From Siphonodentalium dalli (Eukaryota > Mollusca > Scaphopoda > Gadilida > Siphonodentaliidae), in assembly GCA_032622095.1 (NCBI GenBank), contig CP136064.1, positions 275,051,614 through 275,115,613 of the forward strand: a stretch of 64,000 bases of DNA, in the 5' to 3' direction. Positions 44,264 through 55,615 of this stretch are shown here, piece after piece. How positions within the stretch are numbered: position 1 is the first letter of the stretch; every line of letters begins with the position of its first letter. The notes under the pieces are model-generated. The model made no database searches. It was not told the DNA's origin and was given only the letters and a program-made list of their open reading frames with translations. The translations under genes were made by a program, and so were the position numbers.

Positions 44264-45461
44264 TTAACCCTTTAAGCCCCGGTTCCATATTCCCGATTTT
44301 CTGTCCCGAATTAGTATATTCGGCACAAATTCGTGACCAGACCAAATCGGCAGCATTCGAGATAATTCTGGACGAGTTTTATTCCAAAAAGCCGCCGAAC
44401 TGATGCCGAATTATGACAAAATTTAATCGTCCCGAACATTGCCGCGAGTATTCCAGAATGCTTCCTAATATCTTCCCGAATGATCAAGAATTATCCCGAA
44501 CTTTCGTGCGAGTGGCTGCCAAATTGCACAGATTACTACCGACTTACACCGAATTGTTGCCGAATACCCCGAATCAATACCGAACTGGTACCGAATTAAT
44601 GCCGAATAGATACCGAATTGGTATTCAATTGCTGCCGAATGTCCCGAATCGATGCCGAATTTTGCAGATACACCGGATCTCAGTATAAAAGCAGCCATAC
44701 ATGGCGAATTCGGGAATAACCTACCGAATACTGCCGACTACTCCAGAATATCCACCCGAATATTGCCGAATACGGCCGACTACTCCCGAATAGGTGCCGA
44801 ATTGGTCCCGAATTTCTCCCGACGATTTACAAATCGGGAGCGATTCGGCTTGGTTCCCGATAGTTTTGAACATTTCAAAACTGTCGGGAGCGAGTCCAGA
44901 ATGGTCCCGAATCGATCCCGATAGCAGCGATATCCCCGATCATGTTCGGGGGTAAAAATTCACTGTCCCGACTCGTCCCGAATTTACTTCACGATTTTTG
45001 CAAAATTAAGATTCGGGAGTCATTCGGGAACATTCGGGGTGGGAAATCGGGGGTATGGAACCGGGGCTTTACCCAACAAACCGGCCAAAACCGGCCAAAT
45101 AAAGCTTCAACAGCCTAAAATATCTTCGGTCTGTCTCAATAGAACCATACAAATATGGATATCATTGGAACCGGCTCCTTGACCACATTGTGATAGTTAC
45201 AGTTATGCCCTGTGCCAATGCATTCTCTTATATATGCGAGTCGAACATAGGTCGCCTCGCATATATAAGAGAATGCATTGGCCTAAAAAAAAACTTTTTT
45301 TAACACTTTTTACCATTTTTCTTACATTCTTTAACAATTTTATAATTTTTAATGTGTTAAGCCAATGCATTCTCTCTTATATATGCGAGGCGACCTATGG
45401 TCGACTCGCATATATAAGAGAATGCATTGGCACAGGGCCGTTCTGTTGGGTAAAGGGTTAA
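44264..45461. mobile_element. TTAA-flanked MITE with two hairpin modules, interrupted
   Basis: TTAA lies at 44264-44267 and 45458-45461. The left end CCCTTTA then CCCAACA (resuming at 45072) is mirrored by TGTTGGGTAAAGGG at the right. Two complete hairpin modules, 45214-45282 and 45361-45431, are each flanked on the outside by CCCTGTG or CACAGGG. TTAA duplications and CCC-starting ends are typical of piggyBac-type insertion. A 794-bp element has inserted seven bases into the left end. Confidence 0.8.
44275..45068. mobile_element. 794-bp element with TTA target duplication, CCGAAT-rich
   Basis: The terminal repeat AGCCCCGGTTCCATATTCCC is mirrored at 45044-45068 with few mismatches. TTA is duplicated at 44272-44274 and 45069-45071. 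Removing the element restores CCCTTTACCC, the intact terminal repeat of the host MITE as seen at 36789. TTA duplications are typical of PIF/Harbinger insertion. The interior is built from dozens of degenerate CCGAAT(A/T)N and TCCCGAAT motifs with no transposase. Confidence 0.85.
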
Positions 45462-45518
45462 ACTGCCAAGCGGTCTACCGTAACATTGGAACAGGGCGCA
45501 AAATTAATATGCCATCAG

Positions 45519-45611
45519 GTTGAGTGTGTAAGGGTGTTGAGTGTGTAAGGGTGTTGAGTGTGTAAGGGTGTTGAGTGTGTAAGGGTGTTGAGTGTGTAAG
45601 GGTGTTGATTG
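45519..45611. repeat. 17-bp tandem repeat (GAGTGTGTAAGGGTGTT)
   Basis: Five near-perfect direct copies and a partial one. Confidence 0.9.
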
Positions 45612-45614
45612 TGT

Positions 45615-46945
45615 CGTGGCAGAGCATGGTTTGTAGAGTCGAACGTTCAATAATCGTTGGAAATGGGTGCTATTTTAAATATTAATGTTGTGCTAACTGA
45701 AGAATTGGTAGGCGTCCGAGGACCAGAACCTTTCGTACTAAACTATTGACATTAATCCACTTAGACAATACTTGCATAGTATATCCATATGTCGCACACG
45801 AACTACCCGTGCAGTTTTTCGATTATAGCTTATATAAGGGAAATGAAAGTTAATTATTCATAATGTTCATCATCAAGAATTATGAGGTGTTGGTGTGTGA
45901 GGCGTCCATGATATTGGATATCCACCCACCTACTGAGCTCCCTGTATTAATTTTGCCGTTGCTATCAGCTGACGAATCCGCATTAGAGCAAACTAGCCAC
46001 GCCCATGCCTACATACATGCTGAGGCGGGGCAATTACATTTCTGTGTGAATAAAGTGTTCCCACGCCACCATGCCGTGACAAGAGAAGAATACTATTATC
46101 CATTCCATTTCCAATTTAAATAAGAATTTAGTCATGAACGCGAACACCAGAATGTAACAAAGGACATTTTATTTACCCGTCATTTTTGACGGGCAATATC
46201 CTAGTAACATAATAGATATAGGCGAGTATATAACTGATTTCCATAGAATGACAGAATACAATAAATTTAATTATATAATGGAGAACAGGCTAGGATATGC
46301 GACATGACCCGTTCCGTCCTTCAAAAACAGTAGAGTTTATACAAAGTGCATAATGATTATATGAGCAACTTTTGAGTGATACTGAATATAAATTTTGACT
46401 GAGTCGGGATTTTGAACACTTTAAAATTATTTGTTATGTATTTATTGTTTGTAATTCTGTTCTGTTTAGTTCAAATAAAATATTGTTTAAACCAAAGCCA
46501 TGCCAGGCAATTATCACTCGAAATGGTGAATCACAATGTTTGTCGCGATGAAGCAAACAAGCCAGAACCGCACATGGGCCATCTGGGGTGATTTTAGTGG
46601 CCACAACATTGGGATGGGTTCACATGAAAACCCACCCACGCACGGATGGGGGCTCCGGTCACGCGTAAGTATTAACCACTTACTTTCCACAATTTCAATA
46701 CTGTTACAATCGTACCACGAAGAACTCCACATATGTCGGTATAGCGGAACTAACGTCGACTATAGATTCGTGAAGTAATAAGGAATATTGCCCAACATAT
46801 CCTGGCAATAACCCTCGGTATGTCATCATCGCCGATCATATGTTCGCCGATAATGAAGCGAACAACCCGAACCGCCCGCGAGGCGTCTAATTGTGATGAT
46901 TTTAGTCCCTAGTCCCATTCGCAAATAATCATAGTTCACTGTCAA
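45615..46945. other. No supported gene
   Basis: A frame at 45863-46123 and one at 46536-46778 show no recognisable family. Two segments near 46535-46600 and 46850-46910 share GATGAAGC(A/G)AAC, CCAGAACCG/CCCGAACCG and GATTTTAGT, so a diverged repeat is present. Confidence 0.4.
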
Positions 46946-46979
46946 TTTCACCTCTATGGCTAGCATGTAGAAGCTATCC

Positions 46980-47752
46980 TCAACATAAGCTTGAATTTCT
47001 AGAAATAGCCAAAATCCTGGCCCGGGCCTTGTCCCCAGTACACGGGAAGTGTCAGATATGTCATAAACGTTTTGAAAACGAAATCGAGCATGCAATTCTC
47101 TTGTGTCCCGCCTTATTTAGCCGAAACAAGAATTGAAATATGGTTCAACGTCATAGAGGATTTCGGTATACCATGTTTCTTATATATTGACAACTTGAAC
47201 CCCATAGATCAGTTGATGATATTTCTTGCATGTATCCCGCCATCCATTCGCGACTTCGTAAATGATATTAAGCAATTCGCCTTGTTTCTTGCTCGCAATG
47301 CATTCAAGCTGTGGAACATATATTCGGATCTGATGCGGCTAGAATCTGTGGACTAAATGGATCACATATAAACAGCTCACGAACCGCTCTGATCGGAGAC
47401 AGAAAACAAGATATACATGAATAATTTGTATTTAGTCGGAGTGGCATCTAACTAAACGTGATAATAACTCAACAACTCTATAACGCAAATAAAGCTATAT
47501 CGCAGACAACTCCGTCTTTCTCCATCAGACAGATACTTTATCCAGGTGAAGTGTTCCGCGAAATTATAAATACACGAGGCCAACAGTTGCAATGCACATA
47601 TCTCATTGAATTTGTATTGCGCATATTTTGTGTATAAAACCATGTGATAAATTGATGTTTATTTTTGTCACCAATATGTTGAAACTCTAAACTTGTGTAT
47701 GATGTATAATGTTAAACTCTCCGTTGCGGAGGAAATAAAGGTATATATATAT
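46980..47752 (+). pseudogene. LINE 3' end: RT C-terminus with CCHC and 3' tail
   Basis: From about 47000 the translation runs KILARALSPVHGKCQICHK, then RFENEIEHAILLCPALFS. This is a C-x2-C-x9-H-x5-C finger like the zinc-binding region after LINE reverse transcriptases. After a one-base frameshift it continues IEIWFNVIEDFG, NLNPIDQLMIFL and ARNAFKLWNIYSDLMR to a stop at 47356. About 390 bp later the sequence GGAGGAAATAAAGGTATATA ends in a (TA)n run, a common 3' end for CR1/Jockey-like LINEs. It is 5'-truncated and dead. Clade assignment is tentative. Confidence 0.5.
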
Positions 47753-47819
47753 ATATATATATTGCATGGCACAATGTCGGTCTATATGGACATTTCATGT
47801 GTACGTTATCAAGACTGGT

Positions 47820-48604
47820 AACAGGGACGCAGCGACAGAGGGTTGAGGTGCACGCATACTCATATTATTTGGGACACTGTCGGGTCTATTTTTAAAATGT
47901 CATGGGCATGCTCTCAAACTGGTCACACGTAGGGATGTGGCGACACGGGGTTGGGTGTACGTACTTATATTGCATGGAACACGTTCAAGTCTATTTTATA
48001 AAGTCACGTGTATGTTCCAAGGCAGGTCACATGGACATGTCAGATTGGGTTGGTGTGTTTCTTTAGTTTTCAAAATACAAGACCACAAAAAGTGGATTTT
48101 AGCTAATTTTGAGAAATTGCTGCTCTGAAATTAGATAAACTCCCAATTTTGGAGGCAAATAACTCGAAAAATACTGAACGTATCTAGTTTTCTGTTCTGT
48201 ATTCAGGATTGTCTACGCACTGTACAACATGGATATACAAATGGAAGGCCTTGTGAAATGTTATTTTTATAAACATTGTTGAAAAGCCATAAATTGAGTA
48301 TTTTAACACATTTTGACAAATTTATTTCACAAAATTCACAAGTTCATCAATTTCGCCTTTCTTGATTCTGTTTTATATTTAGCATGTTGCTTGTGATTGG
48401 CTAATGTACTTATTCCCAATGAGAAACGTTTGTTGCAAATAGTTTGAGGGAAAGCCACAAATGCACTGGACTTTTAACATAATACTAAAGTTCTGGTGTT
48501 GCTCTTAGCTCTTGCGTCACTGCGCGTGCCGGTAATAAACGTGTGTCTTGCTAAATCATAAGGCCGAATTTATGGGCTAATTGTGTTAAAAATATATATA
48601 TTAA
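47820..48604. other. Dispersed repeats, including the partner of 20500-20810
   Basis: GGGACGCAGCGACAGAGGGTT and GGGATGTGGCGACACGGGGTT (47824 and 47933) are related direct blocks, possibly eroded ends of the GGGACGTGGC family. 48070-48430 is a diverged copy of 20500-20810. Confidence 0.4.
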
Positions 48605-49228
48605 ACTAGCAGGTGATCCGACTTCGTCCGGGCTTTGAAACATAAGACGATCGATGGAATCAACTAATAAGTATTGTTCCCGGGCAATACAAAATATCTT
48701 ATGACTTGCACGTGCGGACGTTCTTTAATTTCAAATACTCGTGCAGGGTCAAAGCTTTCCTGCGAATACAGGCCAGCGCGATCTGTTAGCATTGAGGCAT
48801 ATGTAAATCAGTTGGTGTACTGTTCACAAGTACTTTTGGGCACATTTCTGTGTGTCTAAAAGGACGTTCTTTAATTTCCAATACTCGTGTACATCCAATA
48901 AATCTCACCGCATAGGAAACCACTCAAAAGTATTGTTCCCGTATATCTCTCTGCAGATGCTAATAACGTTGAATGGTAAACAAACGCTCTTTATAGCGAT
49001 GCGTCAAAAACAAACGCTCATTAAATTATCACTTGATTAACCACCGCAGTGCCGTTTTGTGTGACTGAGAGTGGAGAATGGGTGCTCTGGGCTTCTCCAA
49101 AATGCGACGTCGACTATTCTCGTGTGATTTTACCTATGGATATGAAGTTTGGTCTCGATCGGTCAACCCGTTTTCGATTCTATAAAGGACATACAGACAG
49201 ACAGAGGTCTTCAAAATATATATAAGAT
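48605..49228 (+). mobile_element. CAGA-tailed repeat, copy 2
   Basis: It begins CTAGCAGGTGATCCGACTTC with GTCCGGGCT, contains duplicated GGACGTTCTTTAATTTC and TATTGTTCCCG blocks, then CGGTCAACCCGTTTTCGATT with CTATAAAGGACAT, a short (CAGA)n and GTCTTCAAAATATATATAAG. Confidence 0.65.
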
Positions 49229-49672
49229 TTATAATACTGTCCAAATATACACGTTTAAATCGTGTAAAATAGTTCATGTGGAATATGAAGCATGCATCTT
49301 CTTGTAACATATTGCCTAACAATACGCTGGCGCATTCAGAAAATAATTAGTTGTTAGAAGTCTGTATAACCGAATATAAGACATTTGCGTAGTAGAGTGG
49401 TCTCTCCTGACACGATATGAGCAACTTACTTATTCAAAGGATGGGGCGATTGAATGTGTGGTGGTTCAGCTCTACCATATGTCGAATCATTGGACACATT
49501 TAACATTATGAACTACATCTACTGCTGATAAGAACTATAAGAATAGCTTCAAGTATAGTCGCATAATGAATTAGTACCGATAAGAGTGACGAATAGTCAA
49601 TTGTAGTCGCAATTGCGAAAAATTGACGATCATACGGATCACTTTTGTGAGAAAATAGTGGCGTTCAAACTT

Positions 49673-49820
49673 ATTGGGACTCACAGTAAGATGACATGGT
49701 TCCGTGTGTCTACGTAACGACATCGATTGTCACTCACAGTAAGATGACATGGTTCCGTTTGTCTACGTAACGACATCGATTGTCACTCACAGTTCGATGA
49801 TATGGTTCCGTTTGTGGACC
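49673..49820. repeat. ~53-bp direct repeat, 2.6 copies
   Basis: CACTCACAGTAAGATGACAT with GGTTCCGTTTGTCTACGTAA and CGACATCGATTGT is repeated. A related segment is at 61755-61790. The upstream 49550-49670 is related to 61610-61740. Confidence 0.8.
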
Positions 49821-50024
49821 AGATAAGGGCATATGGTACAGAGGTAGATGTATCTCCAGGAATATTCACACCGGTCACCTGCGTATCACCAAGACGGAGA
49901 TTGTACCACTATTCGAGATAATCCGTTCACCAATATCCCGTGCGTTGGATGAAGGTACGTATGAAATGACTGCAATCGATATCCACGAAGAACAGTGAAC
50001 CCCATAGTATGTAGATGGATTACC

Positions 50025-50310
50025 ACACATTTTATAATTTCACCCATACAGAGCCCCAGACAAACATGAGCAGACGACACTCTTATATATGCTTCTATAT
50101 ATGTGTGGGGCTCCCTGCAGGGTAATGGATGTTTTTTATTTTATGTCCTAAAAATTGTAAGAAACATTTATTTTTTAAAAATGATAACAAATTGTTAGGC
50201 CAATGCATTCTCTTATATATGCGAGGCGACCTATGGTCGACTCGCATATATAAGAGAATGCATTGGCACAGGGTAAAACAAATCCCGACTTACGACTGGA
50301 TTTGATAGAA
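50025..50310 (+). mobile_element. Truncated GTGACCC-type hairpin MITE
   Basis: The interior (GAGCAGACGACACTCT, TTCTATATATGTGTGGGGCT, CCCTGCAGGG), a full hairpin (50199-50267), CACAGGG and CCCGACTTACGACTGGATTT match the elements at 23787 and 59734. Both outer ends are missing. Confidence 0.7.
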
Positions 50311-50390
50311 ATTATCTGGCCCATTTATACCGTGCTTTTATTAATTATTTGAAATTATTATTTCGACAATTTTATATTCTGAGGAAATCA

Positions 50391-50729
50391 TAATATAAAC
50401 ATACCCTGACTAATATAAACATACCCTTACTAATATAAACATACCCTGACTAATATAAACATACCCTGACTAATATAAACATACCCTGACTAATATAAAC
50501 TTACCCTGACTAATATAAACATACCCTGACTAATATAAACATACCCTGACTAATATAAACATACCCTGACTAATATAAACATACCCTGACTAATATAAAC
50601 AATCCCTGACTAATATAAACATACCCTGACTAATACAAACATACACTGACTAATATAAACATACACTGACTAATATAAACATACCCTGACTAATATAAAC
50701 ATACCCTGACTAATATAAACATACCCTGA
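50391..50729. repeat. 20-bp tandem repeat (TAATATAAACATACCCTGAC), ~17 copies
   Basis: Near-identical direct units with a few substitutions such as CTTACCC, CAATCCC and CATACAC. Confidence 0.95.
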
Positions 50730-50895
50730 AACTATTTGGAAAGATGTACACTGCTTTGGCAAGAAACAGTTCTTGCCGTCTGTTAGAATCAAACGAAAAC
50801 GCCAAATTATGGGTTAAAGTAATTGTTGTCAATAATTGTATAAGTATCAACAAATCGGTTTAATTTCTTGTGAACGTACATATTGTCTCGGTTAA

Positions 50896-51309
50896 GGGTA
50901 CGTTCATACACTGGCAAGTTTGCACGGTATGGTTTGCAGGCATTTTGTCGTAGAAAACGATATGGTGCTATAATATGAACGGAAACAAGCACATACAGTA
51001 CATCTGTGCCACAGCTAACTACGTGCGAAGTAGAATCTCTGTAGTTCCACTAGTAACGATGCTACCGGAATTTACCTGTAAATATCATGCAATTATCTCG
51101 CAAGAATAAATCATACATGTATTTGAAGGCAAATTCCAATAGCATTCCTACAAGTGGAATTAGATAAATGTTACTTCTCATGTCTTTCACTTTGGTAAAG
51201 ATGCATGTTATGTGCACGGTTCCGTTCATATTCTGGCACAATGTGGTTTTCTATGACGAAATGCCCGTAAAAACATACCGTGCAAACTTGCCAGCGTATG
51301 AACGTAGCC
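50896..51309. mobile_element. MITE with ~105-bp inverted repeats and TAA target duplication
   Basis: GGGTACGTTCATACACTGGC with AAGTTTGCACGGTATG is mirrored at the right end (GCCAGCGTATGAACGTAGCC). Pairing extends through a TCGTAGAAAAC / TTTTCTATGACGA block to a TATGAACGGA / TCCGTTCATA block. TAA occurs at 50893-50895 and 51310-51312. The 3-bp duplication and GG-starting ends suggest a PIF/Harbinger-type MITE. Confidence 0.75.
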
Positions 51310-51508
51310 TAATTACTGGTTGGAAAATCAGCCAATTTAAACAATTTCAACCTATTATATACTTGGTGTTACGTTTCCAACTAACGTTGTATCATGAATA
51401 CAATATCCAACTTTGAACAAATTTACCAAAGCACCCCATGTCGACACGTTCATGTATGGCTCGTTAACATGGATAAGTTGGTTATCATTATTGGTCATAT
51501 ATATGTAC

Positions 51509-52415
51509 TAGAAGGTGACCCGACTTCGTCCGGGTTTGACCTTGAATTGTCTATTTTGAAGGCCAAGGTCAAGTGGGGTCACGATTTGACCCGTCCAAAA
51601 CACAGTGCCCGAACAAAAGTACCCGACAAAAGTACCCGTTGAATTCCATCCGGTTTTACCCGATTTGACCTTGAATTGACCATTTTGAAGGTCAGGTGGG
51701 GTCAAACACCAACACCCCAAAAATGGTGGAAATCGGCCCAGCGGATACCGGGAAATCGGCCCAGCGGATACCGAGATACCCTATGCATCAAATTTCGTCC
51801 GTAAAAATCCGCCAGTTTAACCCGATTTGATTTCCACTCAAGTATATAAACGCGCCTCATACACACACGCTCATTAATGATCAAGTTTCAAAGATAAATT
51901 ACCATCGGTGCCCGAGATATCGCCAAGACGTCTGAAACAGTCAAATGCATCGGCCGGTTAAGCGTTAACGTGATCTAACGTTATGACCTCTAACGACGTC
52001 ATAGAAGTTACGCATTGTTTTTATCCTGATGGAAGATAGTACCACTTATTCTTGATAATTGAGGCAGATAACTAAAACGAATACATACGCATTATATATC
52101 GTTGGAAAGAGGAAACACGAAAGATTCTCACAGTGTCATTATTATGACTGGCATTTTATTATTCGCGCTGTTTCGAATCGATTTGTAAGCACCGAACTCA
52201 AATGAAAGTCCCGTAACACAGCGTAAAAACAGATTTGACCTCGGCACGTGAAAAGTTGACCTCGGATCTGAAAATCAATAGGCCTATGTTACTCCTGAAC
52301 CGAAAATACCCCCACATACCAAGTTTCATCGATATCGGGTCGGCCGTTTTCGAGTTCATCGATTACACACACACAAACAAACAAACAGATCTTCCAAAAA
52401 TATATAATAGATTAA
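51509..52415 (+). mobile_element. CAGA-tail family repeat, copy 3, with a second tail at 52415
   Basis: It begins CTAGAAGGTGACCCGACTTC and contains TTGACCTTGAATTG blocks. The segment 51880-52415, ending ACAAACAAACAGATCTTCCA with AAAATATATAATAGATTA, is repeated directly downstream. Confidence 0.6.
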
Positions 52416-52832
52416 TTATCAAGTTTCAACGTAAAGATAAATTACCATCGGTGCCCGAGATATCGCCAAGACGTCTGAAACAGTCAAATGCATCGGCCGG
52501 TTAAGCGTTAACGTGATTTAACGTTATGACCTCTAACGACGTCATAGAAGTTACGCATTGCTTTTATCCTGATGGAAGATAGTACCACTTCTTCTTGATA
52601 ATTGAGGCAGATAACTAAAAGCACCGAACTCAAATGAAAGTCCCGTAACACAGCGTAAAAACAGATTTGACCTCGGCACGTGAAAAGTTGACCTCGGATC
52701 TGAAAATCAATAGGCCTATGTTACTCCTGACCCGAAAATACCCCCACATACCAAGTTTCATCGAAATCGGGTCGGCCGATTACACACACACAAACAAACA
52801 AACAGATGTTCCAAAATATATAATAGATTGAT
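52416..52832 (+). repeat. Tandem duplicate of 51880-52415 with a ~115-bp deletion
   Basis: It is near-identical to the preceding copy (CGGTGCCCGAGATATCGCCA, GCATCGGCCGGTTAAGCG). It lacks the stretch between CAGATAACTAAAA and GCACCGAACTC and shows few other differences, so the duplication is recent. Confidence 0.85.
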
Positions 52833-53572
52833 AATAGCTTCTTTTTACTATGGAACATTGGTTATGGGGTTTGACCAACGTTTGCCAATATGGCTAATCA
52901 TGGAAAGGTCATGCCTGCCGTTCACAACATTACTTGGAAATTTCAGACCGATTGTACATATAGGTTGATATTTTAAGACAGTTTTTGGACTGAAATGTCA
53001 ATTAGTTCAAATGTCATGCCACAAGTTTGTAAATTGGCTCAAAGTATGAAGTTTGCGGTACACGAACAAGCTCCAACTCGATGTGGTTGGAGCTTGTAAA
53101 TGGAAGTTCGCAGACTTGAAATCTCGGTGTGAATAAAGATGGTATATCTCTTCCCTGAACTTTTCGTATAGATTCGGAATATGTCAGGGATACTGGAGCT
53201 TCTGTCACAAGAAATGATTTGTTCTATGAATTGGGAAAGTATACGTAGTTATTGTTAGAACATTTCTACTGTTGATATTTTTCTCTTCTTACATTTCTCA
53301 TCCCCAACGTTTTGCCTCAGACGCCCAAAATGTCAATTTTTAACTCGCCCGATTTTCGTCGCAAAGATTTTTCGCCTTAGAGGGCGAAATTGTAAATTTT
53401 TACCACCACCATCGGACGGTTTTCGTTGCCCGACTTTTTGCCTTGGAGGTCAAACTTTCCAATTTTCATTGTAGTTAGATGGTAATCGCGCAGCGTTATG
53501 CTGCCGTACAAATATTTCCCAATTACTGTTCGAAAAAGCAGATGGTATCAACCTAGGATGTGATAAATAGTG

Positions 53573-53714
53573 GATATCCACACTTTTTCAGTGGATATTG
53601 GTTATATCTCATGAGTGATGACAAAACATTGAATTAAAGCCACTCGTGGAAATTCAAATGTTTTGTCATCACGAATGAGATTTAACCCATATCCACTGAA
53701 AAAGTGTGGATATT
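53573..53714. mobile_element. 142-bp hairpin element, ~62-bp arms
   Basis: GATATCCACACTTTTTCAGT with GGATATTGGTTATATCTCAT and GATGACAAAACATT is mirrored at 53651-53714 with few mismatches and a loop of about 15 bases. This is a typical minimal foldback MITE. Confidence 0.85.
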
Positions 53715-53719
53715 CTGTT

Positions 53720-53905
53720 TATTTTATACTTTAGTTACTTGCCTATGGCCCCCAATGAATGTCAATACATCAGACATTTCAAGCTGACACATTACGCCCA
53801 AAAAAATAGTCCCATATTTAAAACACTCAAAAAGTTTACTTTTTGTATTTATTATATACTTTCGTTACTTGCCGATGGCCCCCAATGAATGTCAGTACAT
53901 GATGT
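53720..53905. repeat. Direct repeat, ~130-bp period
   Basis: TTACTTGCCTATGGCCCCCA with ATGAATGTCAATACAT near 53733 recurs as TTACTTGCCGATGGCCCCCA near 53864. The surrounding 53280-53470 has diverged repeats of TTTTGCCT...TCAATTTTTAAC. Confidence 0.75.
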
Positions 53906-54603
53906 GTGCAGTAAATCATTCACTATGAAGTATAACCTGACTACACACATGGGGATCCATACGGCGCAATAATACCAGTGAGATATCGATATATCACTAG
54001 TGGAATATCACTGATATCACTTATACTGCTAAAAACTTATAATTCATGGGCAAGTATATAATAAACGCTGGTATCCTTTGTTTCCTGTTCTGTGTTCTAA
54101 TAACAAATAAATATACCCAAGTTCTTCATTTTGATGATAGCTGATGGTGTCGAGTTCCGTCTCCTATGTGTTGACAAAGAGTCGGCAGCGGTGACATCCG
54201 AATGGTCTCTTCTCATGATAATGTCTTCTTCTCATTTATGGGGGGGGGGGGGTGTAGAAAAATAACGTTAACATGCATAAAATATAATCCTGCATGGAAC
54301 TAATAAATGTTTAAAAAGACGGCCACATGGGCCAAATCGGTTGAATACCCCTCAATTCCAGAAAATTTCATAGGGCGTTGTATGACCTGTTTTAGTCCAG
54401 TATTAAAGTATTATATTATGACACCGAGTCAGTTGGTACTAAAAACGTATTTCTCCCCGCAACAACAGGTACTTGTCACCGAGTTGTTATTACAAACTTT
54501 TTCGATCCAAGTTTTTTGAAGAGGCTGTTTTATGAGAATTTTTCATCAGATGAAGCTGTTAACACTATGTTTTATGGGGCACGCGTTACATAATATATAT
54601 AGT

Positions 54604-54868
54604 ACTAGAAGGTGACCCGACTTCGTCCGGGCTATTCAAAAACCAAATTTCAAGTCGATAGCTCCACCCGTTTCCGAGATATCGTCTGCGCATGCGCTGC
54701 ATGTGTGTCGCACGGGCTCGCCAATACGACAACGACCACCGCCTGGTCAAACTACACACACGTACCAAGTTTCGTCCCGATCGTTCGAGAATCGTAGATT
54801 TGTATTAATGACAAACAGACAGACAGACAAACAGACAGACAGAGGTCTTCAAAATATATATGAGACTA
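54604..54868 (+). mobile_element. CAGA-tailed repeat, copy 4
   Basis: CTAGAAGGTGACCCGACTTC with GTCCGGGCTATT, one CGATAGCTCCACCCGTTTCC module with GCGCATGCGC, GATCGTTCGAGAATCGTAGA, then (CAGA)n and GTCTTCAAAATATATATGAG. Confidence 0.8.
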
Positions 54869-55532
54869 GCCGATGAGCCCGACGTTGTCCGGGCTATTCA
54901 AAAAACAAATTTCAAGTCGATAGCTCTACCCGTTTCCGAGATCTGGTCTGCGCATGCAATAGCTCTACCCGTTTCCGAGATCTGGTCTGCGCATGCGCGA
55001 AGCTGGCGTCGCATGGGCTCGGCGACCCGATAAAATTCGTATCCGGGGCAAGATACATTCACATACCAAATTTCAAGTCGATAGCTCCACCCGTTTCCGA
55101 GATCTCGTCTGCGCATGCGCGAAGCTGGCGTCGCACGGGCTCGGCGACCCGATAAAATTCGTATCCGGGCAAGATACATTCACATACCAAATTTCAAGTC
55201 GATAGCTCAACCCGTTTCCGAGATCTTGTCTGCGCATGCGCGAAGCTGGCGTCGCACGGGCTCGGCGACCCGATCAAATTCGTATCCGGGGCAAGATACA
55301 TTAACATAGCAAATTTTAAGTCGATAGCTCCACCCGTTTCCGAGATCTCGTCTGCTCATGCGCTGCACGGGCGTCGCACGGGCTCGCCAATACGACAACG
55401 ACGACCGCCTGGTCAAACTACACAGACGTACCAAGTTTCGTCCCGATCGGTCTAGAATCGTATATTTGTATTAATGACAGACAGACAGACAAACAAACAG
55501 ACAGACAGACAGGTCTTCAAAATATATATGAG
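54869..55532 (+). mobile_element. CAGA-tailed repeat, copy 5, four-fold internal module
   Basis: The start is variant (GAGCCCGACGTTGTCCGGGC). A ~122-bp module (CGATAGCTCCACCCGTTTCC, GCGCATGCGCGAAGCTGGCG, CGGCGACCCGATAAAATTCG, ATACATTCACATACCAAATT) is repeated about four times. It ends in (CAGA)n and TCTTCAAAATATATATGAGA. Confidence 0.8.
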
Positions 55533-55615
55533 ATATGGTCATTGTAATCGGTTTGGAGCCAGTTGTTATTCGCGATTTGTACTGTTATTTCTATTTTCGT
55601 TGAAGTTGTATATAT

